Source: Cellulophaga sp. 20_2_10 (lineage in GTDB: Bacteria > Bacteroidota > Bacteroidia > Flavobacteriales > Flavobacteriaceae). Taken from it: a stretch of 64,000 bases of DNA. The stretch covers positions 434,001 through 498,000 of the forward strand of contig NZ_JAMCOJ010000003.1 in NCBI RefSeq assembly GCF_023476645.1, given 5' to 3'. Positions 61,711-64,000 of this stretch are shown here, in pieces. Made by a program: the position numbers and the translations under genes. The notes under the pieces were generated by a model, which was not told where the DNA came from, ran no database searches, and saw only the letters and a list, made by a program, of their open reading frames with translations. How positions within the stretch are numbered: position 1 is the first letter of the stretch; each line of letters begins with the position of its first letter.

Positions 61711-61741
61711 AAAAAGAATGCTTTTTTTAAGCATTCTTTTG
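61711..61741 (+). terminator. Intrinsic terminator after cysN
   Basis: AAAAAGAATGCTT pairs with AAGCATTCTTTT around a T-rich loop, followed by further T residues. It separates cysN from the sulfite reductase gene. Confidence 0.75.
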
Positions 61742-61749
61742 CTTAAAAT

Positions 61750-61766
61750 CCTATTACACCTATAGG
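61750..61766. promoter_or_regulatory. Candidate Rrf2 operator before the sulfite reductase gene
   Basis: CCTATTACACCTATAGG has perfect 5-base arms (CCTAT/ATAGG) and the same 17-bp spacing as the site at 58401-58417. It lies 36 bases before the start codon, after the cysN terminator. No TAnnTTTG box was recognised nearby. Confidence 0.6.
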
Positions 61767-61802
61767 ATAATAGTAATTATAAAAAGCCATAATCACAAGC
61801 AA

Positions 61803-63893
61803 ATGCAAAGTTTTAGAACAGAAATAGAAAACCCAGTAGTAGCTAAAGATATTATAGATTTAGAAGCTAAAATTAGACAGTTTAATGACGGTAAGTTAGA
61901 CGAAGAAAAGTTTAGAAGTTTGCGTTTAGCTCGTGGTATCTATGGTCAGCGTCAGCCAGGCGTACAAATGATTCGTATAAAATTACCTTACGGAAAAGTA
62001 ACGTCTACGCAGCTAAAACGTATTTGTGATGTTTCTGAAGAATATTCTACAGGGCGTTTGCATATTACTACACGTCAAGACATACAAATACATTATGTAG
62101 ATATAGAGCGTACACCAGAATTATGGGCACAACTAGCAAAGGATGATATTACAATTAGAGAAGCTTGTGGTAACGCAGTACGTAATATAACTGCTAGTGA
62201 AACTGCAGGTATAGATGTAGATGAACCTTTTGATGTATCTCCCTATGCACACGCAATGTTTCAATACTTTTTAAGAAATCCTATTAGTCAGGAAATGGGA
62301 AGAAAATTTAAAGTTTCTTTTTCTTCTAGTGATGCTGATACTGGACTTTCTTATATGCATGATCTTGGTTTTATAGCTAAAATTGAAAATGGAGTTAGAG
62401 GTTTTAAAGTTCTTTTAGCAGGTGGTTTAGGTTCACAACCACGCCACGCAGAAGAGTTGTATACTTTTTTAGAGGCCGATAAAATTATTCCGTTAATGGA
62501 TGGTGTTATTCGTGTTTTTGATAGATACGGAGAACGTAAAAGTAGAGCTAAAGCCAGAATGAAATTTTTACTTAAAGATTTAGGTTTAGACGGATTTAGA
62601 GCATTGTTAGAAGAAGAGCAAAATGCAATTCCGCAAGATTCTTTTCCTATAGATGTAGATGCATATCCAAAGGTAAAAGTTGCAGATGCTAAAGTACCAG
62701 AAGTAACTATTAAAAATACAACTGCTTTTGAGCAATGGAAAAGCACCAATATTGTTCCTCAAAAACAACAAGGTTATGTTGCTTTAGGGATAAAAGTAAA
62801 ACTAGGCGATTTTTATATTGAAGAAGCACGACAATTAGCAGATTTAGTAGATGCATATGCAGCGGGAGAATTTCGTTTGTCATTGCGTCAAAACATATTA
62901 ATACCATACGTAAAAGAGGAGTTGGTTCCTTTCTTTTATACAGAGTTAGAAAAATTAGGCTTTGTAGAGGCTGGTTACAACAAAGCATTAGATATTACTG
63001 CTTGTCCTGGTACAGATACGTGTAATTTAGGTATTGCAAGTAGTACTGGTATTGCAGCAGAATTAGAGCGCGTTATTACAGCAGAATACCCACAGTATAT
63101 AAACAATAAAGATGTTGTAATAAAAATTAGTGGATGTATGAATGCCTGTGGTCAGCACAATATGGCAAACATAGGTTTTCAAGGAATGTCTGTGCGTACA
63201 AAAGATAAATTAGTAGCACCTGCTTTACAGGTATTGTTAGGTGGCGGCAACTTAGGAGATGGTAATGGTGTTTTTGCAGATAAAGTTGTAAAAGTGCCAA
63301 GTAAAAGAGGTCCAGAGGCGTTGCGTTTAATCTTAAATGATTTTGATGCCAATGCAAACGGACAATCGTTTACAGCATACTACAAAGAAAAAGGAGAGCA
63401 TTACTTTTATGATTTTCTAAAGCATTTAACGGATGTAGATAATTTAACTCAGGAAGATTTTATTGATTGGGGAAATACAGAACGTTATGAAAAAGCTATT
63501 GGTGTAGGGGAGTGTGCAGGTGTGGTTATAGATTTAATTGCGACTTTATTGTTCGAGAGTGAAGAAAAAATAGAAAACGCAGCAACAGCATTAGAAGATA
63601 AAAAATGGTCAGCTAGTATTTTTCATTCGTATTCTGCAATGGTAAACTCAGCTAAAGCATTGCTTACAGCACATAATACAAAAACCAATACACATATAAG
63701 TATTATTAAAGATTTTGATACTCATTTTATAAGCAACGGCTTACTAGAATTACAAACTTCTTTTGAGGATTTAGCGTTGCAAATAAAAAGCAACAAACCA
63801 ACACAAGAGTTTGCAGCAGCGTACCTAAAAGATTCTAAAGTGTTTTTAGAGGTGGTACAAAAATTTAGAGAAAAAGAATTAGCAGAAGCTTAA
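61803..63893 (+). CDS. Siroheme sulfite/nitrite reductase with C-terminal HEPN-like extension
   Basis: The 696-residue protein contains two ferredoxin-like and siroheme-binding repeats. The cluster ligands are Cys401 and Cys407 ([11 protein letters not shown]) and Cys445 and Cys449 ([11 protein letters not shown]), which hold the coupled 4Fe-4S cluster and siroheme. It should reduce sulfite to sulfide. About 180 residues after the usual end form a helical tail (including [19 protein letters not shown]) resembling HEPN-type four-helix domains. Context with cysHDN and SUMT favours sulfite over nitrite. A candidate operator precedes the gene, and SUMT starts 4 bases after its stop codon. Confidence 0.9.
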   Translation: MQSFRTEIENPVVAKDIIDLEAKIRQFNDGKLDEEKFRSLRLARGIYGQRQPGVQMIRIKLPYGKVTSTQLKRICDVSEEYSTGRLHITTRQDIQIHYVDIERTPELWAQLAKDDITIREACGNAVRNITASETAGIDVDEPFDVSPYAHAMFQYFLRNPISQEMGRKFKVSFSSSDADTGLSYMHDLGFIAKIENGVRGFKVLLAGGLGSQPRHAEELYTFLEADKIIPLMDGVIRVFDRYGERKSRAKARMKFLLKDLGLDGFRALLEEEQNAIPQDSFPIDVDAYPKVKVADAKVPEVTIKNTTAFEQWKSTNIVPQKQQGYVALGIKVKLGDFYIEEARQLADLVDAYAAGEFRLSLRQNILIPYVKEELVPFFYTELEKLGFVEAGYNKALDITACPGTDTCNLGIASSTGIAAELERVITAEYPQYINNKDVVIKISGCMNACGQHNMANIGFQGMSVRTKDKLVAPALQVLLGGGNLGDGNGVFADKVVKVPSKRGPEALRLILNDFDANANGQSFTAYYKEKGEHYFYDFLKHLTDVDNLTQEDFIDWGNTERYEKAIGVGECAGVVIDLIATLLFESEEKIENAATALEDKKWSASIFHSYSAMVNSAKALLTAHNTKTNTHISIIKDFDTHFISNGLLELQTSFEDLALQIKSNKPTQEFAAAYLKDSKVFLEVVQKFREKELAEA

Positions 63894-63897
63894 TATT

Positions 63898-64000
63898 ATG
63901 GCAAACAAACAAAACACAAAAGGGTTACTAACAGTTGTTGGTGCAGGTCCAGGAGACCCAGAGCTTATTACGCTAAAAGCTATAAAAGCATTGCAAAATG
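63898..64000 (+). CDS. cobA: Uroporphyrinogen-III C-methyltransferase (SUMT), 5' end only
   Basis: Translation from the ATG at 63898 gives [20 protein letters not shown] followed by [14 protein letters not shown], the characteristic N-terminus of SUMT (CobA/CysG-A). It makes precorrin-2, the precursor of siroheme, the cofactor of the sulfite reductase encoded four bases upstream. The gene runs off the right edge. Whether it is fused to a CysG-B domain cannot be seen. Confidence 0.92.
   Translation, partial: MANKQNTKGLLTVVGAGPGDPELITLKAIKALQN

Overview
The window is a chromosomal segment of a low-GC marine-type member of the Flavobacteriaceae (Bacteroidota). The evidence is the AT-rich coding sequence, many lineage-typical proteins (GLPGLI family, DUF5686, DUF6089/PorG-like, carboxypeptidase-regulatory-domain outer-membrane proteins, GH3-like ligase), near-absence of strong Shine-Dalgarno sites, and repeated occurrence of the Bacteroidota -7 promoter box TAnnTTTG at fitting distances from genes. 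No insertion sequence, prophage, CRISPR array or rRNA was seen.

Layout. 1-6908 (minus strand): a partial UPF1-like SF1 helicase, then a run of small secreted or membrane proteins of mostly unknown function. 7136-7404: a two-gene tRNA operon (Gly-GCC, Leu-TAA) with promoter and terminator. 7486-18812: mutS, a SpoU methyltransferase, an HPPK-deoxynucleoside kinase fusion, a queuosine-precursor transporter, an AsmA protein, DUF2797, a GH3-like ligase and a small alpha/beta hydrolase. 18860-24303 (minus): clpX, clpP, tig, a PF04020 membrane protein, an esterase and pdxJ. 24450-32480 (plus): an envelope-biogenesis cluster of CBS protein, nadK, porG-like, uppS, bamA, two skp/ompH genes and murI. 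32488-37936 (minus): folA, thyA, nupC, a bifunctional-nuclease protein and etfAB. 38105-44823 (plus): pdhB, a DUF5686 protein, soluble and membrane pyrophosphatases. 44916-49451: a stand-alone deoxynucleoside kinase, then a GLPGLI protein and a TonB-receptor-like barrel protein.

49554-64000 is a coherent sulfur and methionine region. metK lies behind a SAM-II riboswitch and metY behind a SAM-I riboswitch with an intrinsic terminator. Next come a three-domain MetX-aspartokinase-homoserine dehydrogenase fusion, metZ, an Rrf2-type regulator with a four-cysteine cluster, and the assimilatory sulfate-reduction genes (DUF2061, cysH, cysD, cysN, sulfite reductase, SUMT). Sulfide from the last group is the substrate that MetY or MetZ joins to the activated homoserine made by the fusion protein, and MetK turns the methionine into SAM, which feeds back through both riboswitches. 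A 17-bp palindrome of the form CCTA-N9-TAGG occurs in front of both sulfate-reduction transcription units and is a candidate operator for the Rrf2 protein.

A second theme is deoxynucleotide and folate metabolism (thyA, folA, nupC, HPPK-dNK, dNK). The most notable observations are the paired riboswitch classes, the candidate Rrf2 operator, the protein fusions, a 23-unit heptanucleotide repeat between the fusion gene and metZ, and a 26-bp palindrome between the divergent etfBA and pdhB genes.
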